A stretch of 42,298 bases of DNA from a virus: IMG/VR virus record IMGVR_UViG_3300036771_000018, positions 1 through 42,298 of that record, one strand, 5' to 3'. Position 1 is the stretch's first letter; every line of letters starts with the position of its first letter. Shown one piece after another: positions 35,846 to 42,298 of the stretch. Both the position numbers and the translations under genes were made by a program. Below the pieces are notes generated by a model. The model saw only the letters and a program-made list of their open reading frames with translations. It did no database searches and had not been told where the DNA came from.

Positions 35846-36463
35846 TTAGGCGCGCATGCGTCGGTACGCGATACGGATAGCGTTCACGTAGCGGTCAAAC
35901 TCTGGCGTGGTGTTGCCACGGTTCCCGGCGGACGGGTCGTTGTCCTTGAACCACGCGGAACGCTGCCCCGTGGAGATTTCAAGCTGTAGACCCTTGCCGA
36001 GTAGGTTTCGGTTGCAGATGTTCGCCGGGTTGCGTCCAGCCTTGTCGGCCGTGGTAGTCGCCACGTTGAAACCTGCCTCGGTCAGCGTCAGGCGAGCCCA
36101 GCGAATGAACTCGTCATCCAGTCCACCGATCATGGTGGCTGGTGCCGCACCGGCGTACCCATGCCAGGACACCGTACGAACCATGCGCGCCTGTAGAGCA
36201 GTTACGTTCGGCTCGTCGAAGTGCGTAGACGTCACATGGAGATCGCCGTTCCCCGACGCCTTCTTGCCTAGCAGCGAAAAGTAGTTGTTGGTGCCGCACG
36301 CTCCGGCGCGTGCCGCTTCGGTCGTCCCCTGCTCAATCCCACCGCCGTGAATGGCGATGTGGGATAGGTCGGAGTCGTCGTTGAACCACCATTCGCGGGT
36401 CCACGCCTTGCCCTCCGGCTCGTTCGCTGCCATCTCGGCAAAGCTGCCGTACTTGTCACCCAT
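35846..36463 (-). CDS. Poly-gamma-glutamate hydrolase-like protein
   Basis: 205 aa from ATG 36463 (MGDKYGSFAEMAANEPEGKA). The zinc-peptidase-like motifs of the PghP/DUF867 family are present: SHIAIHGGGIEQGT, DLHVTSTHFDEP, VSWHGYAG, and a late RNPANICNRN and LQLEIS. Family members (for example phage PghP of Bacillus phages) cut gamma-linked polyglutamate. It lies between the minor tail and lysis genes, so it may be a tail-associated depolymerase or a lysate enzyme. No signal peptide. Confidence 0.85.
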   Translation of the reverse strand: MGDKYGSFAEMAANEPEGKAWTREWWFNDDSDLSHIAIHGGGIEQGTTEAARAGACGTNNYFSLLGKKASGNGDLHVTSTHFDEPNVTALQARMVRTVSWHGYAGAAPATMIGGLDDEFIRWARLTLTEAGFNVATTTADKAGRNPANICNRNLLGKGLQLEISTGQRSAWFKDNDPSAGNRGNTTPEFDRYVNAIRIAYRRMRA

Positions 36464-36480
36464 AGTGGGCTCACTTCCTG

Positions 36481-37371
36481 TCACCCATGGGCGACGTTTG
36501 AACCGTCCACACGCCACACCCAACGGGCGCCACTCGGCCACCATGACGGCGACGGGGCAGCCTCTTCGGGTGTGCCGTAGAACTCGAATGGGGCGCGAAC
36601 CTCTGCATAGTCCGTCGCCAAGTCAGCGGATGGAGAGCGCTTGGACTTCACATCCACTAGAAACCACTGCGGTTGGTCCCATGTCTCGAACCCATCCGGC
36701 CCCGTGGGCAAGTCGTGCACCCAAGCGAAGTACAGGCGCCCGGTACGGGTCGAAGCGTTGGGCATTGCCGGGATGGAGGCGGTCACACCGCCGGTAACCG
36801 ATCCCCCACCGCCGACCCGAGGAGCGGAAGCCAGCCGCACACTGAACCCGTAGTCGGGTGACGCGGTCACACTGAACTGTGAGCGGACCAGCGTCGACAC
36901 AACATCGATCCCGGCGGCCGACGCAGTGAAGAACGTCGACCAGTCGTCGTCAGTTGTGAGCGGGTCGCGGAACTCAATCGGTAGCTGTGTCTTGACCGAC
37001 GTAACGCCGGTAACAACACTCTGCGAGCCCAGCGCGTCCCCCGCTGCACCGGACCCCAGGTTGTTGACCCGAACCATCTTCCAATCAGGGTCAGTTGGGG
37101 GTGTGCTGGATCCCGTACCGGCAACCCATGCGATTACGCGCTGTCCGTACTGGGGGGCTAGCGCGGTCTCGACATCCAGGCCGGTTGAAACCGTGCGGTC
37201 ACCGGACTTGACCCGACCGGCAAACGCAAGGCGCGTCGAGTCGGTGTTGCGGGTCACTGGGAACCGCTCAACCCCGGAGCCACCACGGGCCCGCTCAAGC
37301 ACTGCGAGACGTCGCCTTAGCTCATTCATGTCTGCGCCCTGGGAGGGCGGGAGAACGGCGTTCAGTGCCAT
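36481..37371 (-). CDS. Minor tail protein
   Basis: 296 aa (MALNAVLPPSQGADMNELRR). Short helical N-terminus (LRRRLAVLERARGG), then a beta-rich body (VIAWVAGTGS, LPIEFRDPLTTDD, FSVTASPDYGF...GRLYFAWVHDL). Start overlaps the upstream tail gene's stop, so it is coupled. Probably a baseplate or tail-tip component; exact role unknown. Confidence 0.75.
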   Translation of the reverse strand: MALNAVLPPSQGADMNELRRRLAVLERARGGSGVERFPVTRNTDSTRLAFAGRVKSGDRTVSTGLDVETALAPQYGQRVIAWVAGTGSSTPPTDPDWKMVRVNNLGSGAAGDALGSQSVVTGVTSVKTQLPIEFRDPLTTDDDWSTFFTASAAGIDVVSTLVRSQFSVTASPDYGFSVRLASAPRVGGGGSVTGGVTASIPAMPNASTRTGRLYFAWVHDLPTGPDGFETWDQPQWFLVDVKSKRSPSADLATDYAEVRAPFEFYGTPEEAAPSPSWWPSGARWVWRVDGSNVAHG

Positions 37372-38519
37372 TAGAAGACCTCCGAGGGGGCAACGGTCAG
37401 CGTCACGTGTTCCGATGGGCCCGACACTTCGACTGCAACCGTCGTGACCACGAACTCAGCGTCGAACGAGACAAGCCCCAGACTCGCGGCGGCGGTCACC
37501 TTGTCACCGGGTCGAATCTCCCCGATCCCGGGGAACACGCCAGGGTGAAGCAAGATCGACGGCATGACGACAGGGGCCGAGCCCTCTTGCCGCATCTTCC
37601 GCGCCTTGCCGTTCAGCGTGGAAACCTTGGTCACATCCGAGAAAGACTCGACAGACTCAAGACGCGGCAACCGACGTTCGAGGGTGTTGTTAAAGATCTG
37701 CTCTCCCCCGTCGCTGGGCTCCAACGCGTTGGACTCAGACGAGAGTTGCCGCGAACCGTCACCGGCTCCGGTCGTCCATGGCAGTGTCACCATTGACGTA
37801 GCGTCGCTGGACACCTCAGTCACGTTGCAGTTGTCGCCGTGCCGAAGGTGGATCCCGGTTGCCTGGCCGTTCTGTGGCAGGAACTCAATGCGCATGATCG
37901 GGTTGCCGGTCTCCGCCGAGTAGACCGGGGTATGCCGGAACAAGAACCCCTTGTCGACAGCGGCAAGTTGCTCGACCAGTTCGGCAACCTGCTTACGCTC
38001 GTGTCGCCAGTAGGTGCGTTCGTGGTTGTACCCCTTGTTGGGGTAGTTGGCGTAGTCGCCTAGCTTCGGCAGCTCGTACAGTGGCGCCGCTTCATAGACA
38101 ACCTGACCAGGGTCCGGCGTGAAGCCCGAACCCATGTTGCGAATCAGGATGTCCGTCACCTGGTTGTAGCTCTTGAGTAGAACCGGGTCGCCGGTGTTGG
38201 ACCACTTCTCACGAACGAACCTGCGGCGGAAGTACGACCACATTCCCTCGCAGCGAAGCTCCAGCGACCCCGCCTCCAGGTTGGCATTCCATGCCCACAG
38301 GATGCCGCCCCACATCAGGACCCCATCACGCTCTACCCAAACTCCATGCATGCCCGGCTGGATCGCCTCAAGCCCCTCAGCCTGGCGTGAAGGGTCCAAT
38401 GGAATGGTGATGTTCGCGGACCCCGGGGAGTTCACAACTTCCTCATACGAGAGTGCCGTTGCTGGCATCTCTCCGCGAACGGCGCCCGACTTAAGCTCAG
38501 TCCAAAGGACCCTGTACAC
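37371..38519 (-). CDS. Minor tail protein (Gp37-like, tail tip)
   Basis: 382 aa from GTG 38519 (MYRVLWTELKSGAVRGEMPA). SANITIPLDP, GMHGVWVERDGVLMWGGILW and LELRCEGMWSYFRRR are the pattern of the siphovirus Gp37-like tail proteins related to baseplate hub proteins. A C-terminal domain with GDKVTAAASLGLVSFDAEFVVTT is typical of the same family. Likely part of the tail tip that contacts the host. Confidence 0.82.
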   Translation of the reverse strand: MYRVLWTELKSGAVRGEMPATALSYEEVVNSPGSANITIPLDPSRQAEGLEAIQPGMHGVWVERDGVLMWGGILWAWNANLEAGSLELRCEGMWSYFRRRFVREKWSNTGDPVLLKSYNQVTDILIRNMGSGFTPDPGQVVYEAAPLYELPKLGDYANYPNKGYNHERTYWRHERKQVAELVEQLAAVDKGFLFRHTPVYSAETGNPIMRIEFLPQNGQATGIHLRHGDNCNVTEVSSDATSMVTLPWTTGAGDGSRQLSSESNALEPSDGGEQIFNNTLERRLPRLESVESFSDVTKVSTLNGKARKMRQEGSAPVVMPSILLHPGVFPGIGEIRPGDKVTAAASLGLVSFDAEFVVTTVAVEVSGPSEHVTLTVAPSEVF

Positions 38520-38527
38520 ACTTCCCC

Positions 38528-39049
38528 CTAGCTGGACGTCTGCCCTAGTAGCTGCACAACCGTCCCCGGGCCAAGCCCAGTTGCACCGGCCTTGACCGTG
38601 ATTTCTGCTAGCCGCAGAACCTCGGGGTACGGGTACTCAGATGCCGGGGGCGCGGTAGGCACCTCCCCGGACGTAACGGCACCCGTGGCGAGCCCGAACG
38701 TCCACTTAGGGGCAACCGCCTCGGTGTCATTGATCGCGAGATACGCAACATGTTTCTGACTTCCGCTACTGACAGCGGGAATCGGCAGGTACAGGTACGA
38801 CGCTCCCGCGTCATAGTCGACTAGGTACAGGTCCGCCTTCCCGGCAGACCAGACGAACGCCTGTGACCCCTGCTTAGCACTCACACGCAGGTTGGCCGAG
38901 CTGGACCCCACGTAGAAGTTGCCAGCGGTGTACGTCAGCCCATCCCGGTTGCCCCGGAGGGCGGCAACCAGTCGACGCATATTGCGCGCCGAGTAGCTGC
39001 CACCCTGCCCGAACATGGGGGCCGTTGTTCCGTCAAGGACCGTGCCCAT
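38528..39049 (-). CDS. Minor tail protein
   Basis: 173 aa (MGTVLDGTTAPMFGQGGSYS). The conserved start (VLDGTTAPMFGQGGSYSARNMRR) is found in actinophage minor tail/fibre-base proteins. Then beta-rich (YLYLPIPAVSSGSQKHVAYLAIND) and a Gly/Thr-rich C-terminus. Its promoter-side gap holds palindrome copy 14. Confidence 0.78.
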   Translation of the reverse strand: MGTVLDGTTAPMFGQGGSYSARNMRRLVAALRGNRDGLTYTAGNFYVGSSSANLRVSAKQGSQAFVWSAGKADLYLVDYDAGASYLYLPIPAVSSGSQKHVAYLAINDTEAVAPKWTFGLATGAVTSGEVPTAPPASEYPYPEVLRLAEITVKAGATGLGPGTVVQLLGQTSS

Positions 39050-39066
39050 AATCGAACCTCTCTCGT

Positions 39067-39088
39067 CACCTACTCACGTGAGTAGGTG
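39067..39088. repeat. 22-bp palindrome, copy 14
   Basis: Perfect copy filling most of the gap between the distal tail gene stop (2 bp away) and the next minor tail gene start (17 bp away). Confidence 0.92.
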
Positions 39089-39090
39089 CT

Positions 39091-40263
39091 CTATATCCAT
39101 GCGTCGCGCCATCGGACACGACAAACAGCGGTAGACCCCCACGCGTCCGCGTGGACAGAAACCGAGGCAGAAGAGCCAGGCTCAAGCGCGAACCACCGGG
39201 ACGACCGGTCCAGGTCGGTGTAACGAGACTCGGAACCGAGCACAACAGCGCGACGCGCAGAGTCCAGCGTCAGAATCTCGGACGTGCCGATAGCGGGGCC
39301 GGTGTAGGCCAACTCTCCGTCTCCGTACCGAAGTACGGGGCGAGTGACTGCACCCTTAATCTCGAACGTCGGCCACGTCTCGACGCGACCACCTACCGAC
39401 TCAGCGGCCGGTAGTTCCGTCGCACCCTCGTTCTCATCCTCGGCAGGCCACGCGAACGGGAACGTGATTGGCCAAGCGAACCCATCCGGCGAGTACGACG
39501 GTGGGGAAATCTCGCGAACCTTGGTCGGCCCGTACATGCGCGGGTCGGTCGCGAACAGCTCCACAGTCACTTTCGCAGCACCACGCGCGTACAACTCATC
39601 TAGCTTCACATCCGATTTGCGCACACGGCACCACACCTCAGCCGCCTGCCCGTCGCAGACTCCGGGGAACCGGAACCGCAAAGGCGACTCATCACGAGTG
39701 GAAGAGAAAGCCGCCGAGACCTCGGCGATGTTCTCGTAACCCATGACAGTCATAGACAGGGTGACCGTACGACCACCCAGGTAGTCACGCCCCGGGGCCA
39801 GCCCATCGCGCTGCAACAGGTCCAGGTCATCCGACTGGATATCGGGGGTCTGTAGTAGCCCCCCAACCTCATCCAGGATTGCAGCGGACTCGCCGCCGAG
39901 TAGGACACCCCGATATGAAGCCGTCCACTCCGCGCCGGTGTACGGCAACAGCACCTCGGACATGTTCTCAGCGACTAGATCGAACCGGACGGGCCCGGAT
40001 CGGTCGGAGAGGATCAAGTGCTGATCGCTGCCAACAGCGGAAGCGAACACGCGGACGTCAAACGTCCCGTGCTTAAGATCCGTCAGAACCTTGCTCGGTG
40101 TGGTCGTGCAATACATCCCAACGATGTCACCCGACGCCGTATCGGTAACGGTCAGTTCGTACCGGTCGGCCCACGAAAGCCCATTCCACGCAACGTTGGG
40201 GACACCATCGCTGTCGACGGTGACCCCAACGCCCGTAGGAGCGGGCCGCAACTCAGCGGCCAC
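39091..40263 (-). CDS. Distal tail protein with N-terminal FN3-like domain
   Basis: 390 aa from GTG 40263 (VAAELRPAPTGVGVTVDSDG), start overlapping the tape measure gene by 11 bp with GGGAGG ribosome site. Residues 8-85 look like a fibronectin type III domain (PAPTGVGV...WNGLSWADRYELTV...FDVRVFAS). The rest is a Dit-like tail protein (GVLLGGESAAILDEVGGL, RDYLGGRTVTLSMTVMG, LRFRFPG, FATDPRMYG), with a galectin-like C-terminal region. Forms the hub between tube and tip; the FN3 domain may bind cell-surface carbohydrate. Confidence 0.82.
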   Translation of the reverse strand: MAAELRPAPTGVGVTVDSDGVPNVAWNGLSWADRYELTVTDTASGDIVGMYCTTTPSKVLTDLKHGTFDVRVFASAVGSDQHLILSDRSGPVRFDLVAENMSEVLLPYTGAEWTASYRGVLLGGESAAILDEVGGLLQTPDIQSDDLDLLQRDGLAPGRDYLGGRTVTLSMTVMGYENIAEVSAAFSSTRDESPLRFRFPGVCDGQAAEVWCRVRKSDVKLDELYARGAAKVTVELFATDPRMYGPTKVREISPPSYSPDGFAWPITFPFAWPAEDENEGATELPAAESVGGRVETWPTFEIKGAVTRPVLRYGDGELAYTGPAIGTSEILTLDSARRAVVLGSESRYTDLDRSSRWFALEPGSSASVSVHADAWGSTAVCRVRWRDAWI

Positions 40264-42298
40264 TAGTCCTAACCTCCCATGCAATCGCCTTGCCGATCTC
40301 GTACGGGTTCGCGTTCGTGCGAACGTTGACCGTGACCCCGTCGCGTCGGCCCAACAGCGCAGGAGCGCTACCGGCATTCATCGGGACAGCACCCAACGGG
40401 GTGTTCCCATTGACCCCTGGTGCGTCCAGGGCAGGAAGCTTCGGGAGCGGGGGCACCGTGACTAGATCTCGCATCGTGCGGTCTAGTTCCGGCTTAGCCT
40501 GGTCGATTCCGTCGATCACACCCGGCGGGATCCACTTACCGATCTGATCGCGCATGACGCGGGACGGCGAGTGGATGCCCAACGCCTTAGCGATCGGCCC
40601 CGGGATCATGTCCTTAGCCCAGCCCATAAGCGTTGACTTGAGCCAACTGCCCATGGACTTGATGCCCTTCCAAAGGCCCTTGATCAAGTCCTTGCCCTTG
40701 TTGTAGAGCATCATGTTGAAGTTCCCGAAGAACCCAACGATGCGCTTGGGTAGGCCCTTCACGTAGGTCAACATCTGACCGGCCACGCGAACCGTGCCGG
40801 TCTTGATCGCACCCCAATGCTTGATGATCAGGCCGGGCAGCGTCCAGTTCAGGAAGAACCCAACGATGCGCCCGGGGATGCCCTTGACCCAATTCACGAT
40901 GCCGTTCCACAGCCGGGTAGTCCCGGACTTGATCGCATCCCACTTCGAGATAATGATCCCGACGATGGACCACGTCATGAACAGGTCCAACATGAACTGC
41001 GCGAAACCCTTGATCTTGTTCCAAATCCAGTCCCACGTAGCCGCCGAAGCGGCCTTAATGGCATCCCACTTCGCGACGATCAGCACAACCAGCGCGATCA
41101 CTGCGGCTGTGATCCAACCAATCGGACCCATCGCAATGAGCCACTGAGCGGCCATCGTCGCCGCCCATACGATCGCCCGCGCGGACATCATCGCGAACTG
41201 AGCAATGGACACCGCCGCCACCCGGATCATGGACGCGAGGAACTGCCCTGTAGCCACCGCAGCTTGCACAGTGAACTGAATGGCAATCCTCGCCACACTC
41301 ATAGCAGCAGAAGCGGCCATGCGCGCCATGGAAAGCCCGAACTGGATCGCTGTACGGGCCGCACTGGCAGCCATCGTCAGCATCGCGCGACCGGCACTTG
41401 CCGCAGCCGTTCCGGCCGTACGCGCCATGCCCAGCGCTGCTGTGCCCATGGTCCGCAGACCAGAACCAACCGCACTTGCACCCGTGCGTATCGCGCCACC
41501 CAGCGACCCCATGCGCCCCGAGAACTGCGACGCAGCGACCTGCGAGGAACGGAATCCACCGGCAAGACGTCCGAGGGCACCGACCGTTCCCGTAGCCCCC
41601 TTAGAGACCAACCGGAACGCCGGACCCAGACGGGCAGTCCAGCCGAACAGAAACCCCATCGCTGCAACAGTCGGACCGATGGCTACTGCCACCGCACCGA
41701 TAGCGAAACCCCACTTCATGATCTGTGGATTCGTCTCGGTCAGCTTCCGCACAAACGCAGTGACCTTGGTGAGCACCTGCGTAAACGCGTCGAGTACGCC
41801 ACTCTCAGATACTGCAATTGCCAGGCCCTCAAGGGCCGACGTGAAGCCCTGCATTCCCGCCTTAGCGGTAGTGCTCATGTCCTTAGCGAATCGGTCGGTG
41901 GTACCCGACGCGCCTTCAATTTCCTTTGTCAGCTTCCGCATCGCGCCGGAGCCCTGCTCAGACAGAGCCGAGATAGCGCGACCACCTTCGGTCCCGAAGA
42001 TGCGTAGGAACTGCTCATTGGTGGCACCGGACTTGCCGACTTCATCAATGATCTGCGGAAGGGGCTTGAGCTTTCCGTTAGCCGTCTGGAACGAAAGCCC
42101 TAGAGCCTCCATCTCCTTCTTAGCGAACCTGGAAGGCTTCATCATGGAACGCAGTGCGGCACCAACGGCCGTACCACCCATGGAGCCCTGCATACCGGCG
42201 TTACCCATCAGGGTGAACGCTGCGGCGGTTTCCTCAACGGAAAGACCGGCCATCTTGGCCATGCTTCCGCCGTACTTGAACGACTCACCTAGACCGGC
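40253..42298 (-). CDS. Tape measure protein, main part (split by contig ends)
   Basis: Remaining part of the tape measure gene; 42172-42298 duplicates 1-127. Stop TGA is at 40253-40255. It includes the conserved core (FTLMGNAGMQGSMGGTA), a long Ala/Gly/Met-rich helical region around 41,650-41,150 with predicted membrane-like stretches, and a tandem repeat region at about 41,130-40,680. There, three units share the pattern K/H-W-D/G-A-I-K, followed by a Trp-rich amphipathic stretch and KG-I/L-P-G/K-RIVGFF. The C-terminus carries IPGPIAKALGIHSPSRVM, a motif common near tape measure ends. The gene overlaps the downstream tail gene by 11 bp. Confidence 0.95.
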   Translation of the reverse strand, partial: AGLGESFKYGGSMAKMAGLSVEETAAAFTLMGNAGMQGSMGGTAVGAALRSMMKPSRFAKKEMEALGLSFQTANGKLKPLPQIIDEVGKSGATNEQFLRIFGTEGGRAISALSEQGSGAMRKLTKEIEGASGTTDRFAKDMSTTAKAGMQGFTSALEGLAIAVSESGVLDAFTQVLTKVTAFVRKLTETNPQIMKWGFAIGAVAVAIGPTVAAMGFLFGWTARLGPAFRLVSKGATGTVGALGRLAGGFRSSQVAASQFSGRMGSLGGAIRTGASAVGSGLRTMGTAALGMARTAGTAAASAGRAMLTMAASAARTAIQFGLSMARMAASAAMSVARIAIQFTVQAAVATGQFLASMIRVAAVSIAQFAMMSARAIVWAATMAAQWLIAMGPIGWITAAVIALVVLIVAKWDAIKAASAATWDWIWNKIKGFAQFMLDLFMTWSIVGIIISKWDAIKSGTTRLWNGIVNWVKGIPGRIVGFFLNWTLPGLIIKHWGAIKTGTVRVAGQMLTYVKGLPKRIVGFFGNFNMMLYNKGKDLIKGLWKGIKSMGSWLKSTLMGWAKDMIPGPIAKALGIHSPSRVMRDQIGKWIPPGVIDGIDQAKPELDRTMRDLVTVPPLPKLPALDAPGVNGNTPLGAVPMNAGSAPALLGRRDGVTVNVRTNANPYEIGKAIAWEVRTSGR
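40680..41130 (-). repeat. Tandem repeats within tape measure gene
   Basis: Three protein repeats of about 38 residues share K/H-W-D/G-A-I-K, then a Trp/Leu stretch and KG-I/L-P-x-RIVGFF. Such repeats are common in tape measure proteins and may follow tail-length change. Confidence 0.7.
42172..42298. repeat. Terminal direct repeat (assembly overlap), right copy
   Basis: Exact second copy of bases 1-127. Removing one copy gives a unit of 42,171 bp and restores an uninterrupted tape measure gene of 879 codons plus stop. Confidence 0.9.

Noticed and set aside
1502-39088. Scattered palindromes as a CRISPR array or as terminators only
   Set aside because: They are dispersed singly, not in an array with spacers, and there is no cas operon. 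Several lie before or after separate canonical terminators, and the central sequence is conserved beyond what pairing requires.

Overview
The window is a complete or near-complete genome of a temperate, tailed (siphovirus-type) actinobacteriophage, most likely one that infects Streptomyces or a close relative. The reasons are high G+C, frequent GTG starts, GTGA/ATGA start-stop overlaps, a large serine integrase clearly related to the phiC31 integrase, a phiC31 gp3-like recombination directionality factor, and actinophage-type replication genes. The first 127 bases (1-127) are repeated exactly as the last 127 (42172-42298). The contig is therefore a circular assembly opened inside the tape measure gene, with a unit length of about 42,171 bp. 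I do not recognise it as a specific named phage.

Almost every gene is on the minus strand, so transcription runs from high to low coordinates. Starting at 40.3 kb: distal tail protein with an FN3-like domain, three minor tail proteins, a poly-gamma-glutamate hydrolase-like protein (36.5-35.8 kb), then lysis (holin candidate, amidase-LysM endolysin, second holin candidate). The early region follows (34.2-17 kb): dNMP kinase, a 449-aa unknown protein, a Cas4-like nuclease, the RDF, a resolvase-like nuclease, primase-helicase, family A DNA polymerase, a sigma-70-like protein, ThyX, dCMP deaminase and many very small genes. From 17.1 to 12.2 kb lie integration-linked accessory genes: a predicted secreted protein, two pairs of paralogous small proteins, a zinc-finger protein and the serine integrase. 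From 11.7 kb down to 0 come four tRNA genes, a possible fibre or decoration protein, two HNH endonucleases, small and large terminase, portal, MuF-like protein, scaffold, capsid, head-tail connectors, tail tube, tail chaperones (G and G-T frameshift) and tape measure. The only rightward gene is a 73-aa ORF at 9580-9801, with two strong hairpins behind it.

The most striking structure is non-coding. A 22-bp palindrome (half-site CACCTACTCAC) occurs 14 times, always between genes and usually within 25 bp of a stop codon, in both early and late regions. This looks like a genome-wide operator or stoperator network comparable to the phiC31 conserved inverted repeats. A second element (AGGCCATCGACTC, one base, CTAGA) occurs six times, in front of the dNMP kinase, Cas4-like nuclease, RDF, primase, sigma-like and tRNA units; it is a good candidate for a phage-specific promoter. 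A third, two-copy intergenic module (TGACGAATGACGG boxes plus a terminator) lies downstream of the integrase and upstream of the Cas4-like gene. Together with a phage sigma-like protein and no recognisable repressor gene, these suggest a poorly described regulatory circuit. Three of the five tRNA or tRNA-like genes also have odd anticodon arms or classes.
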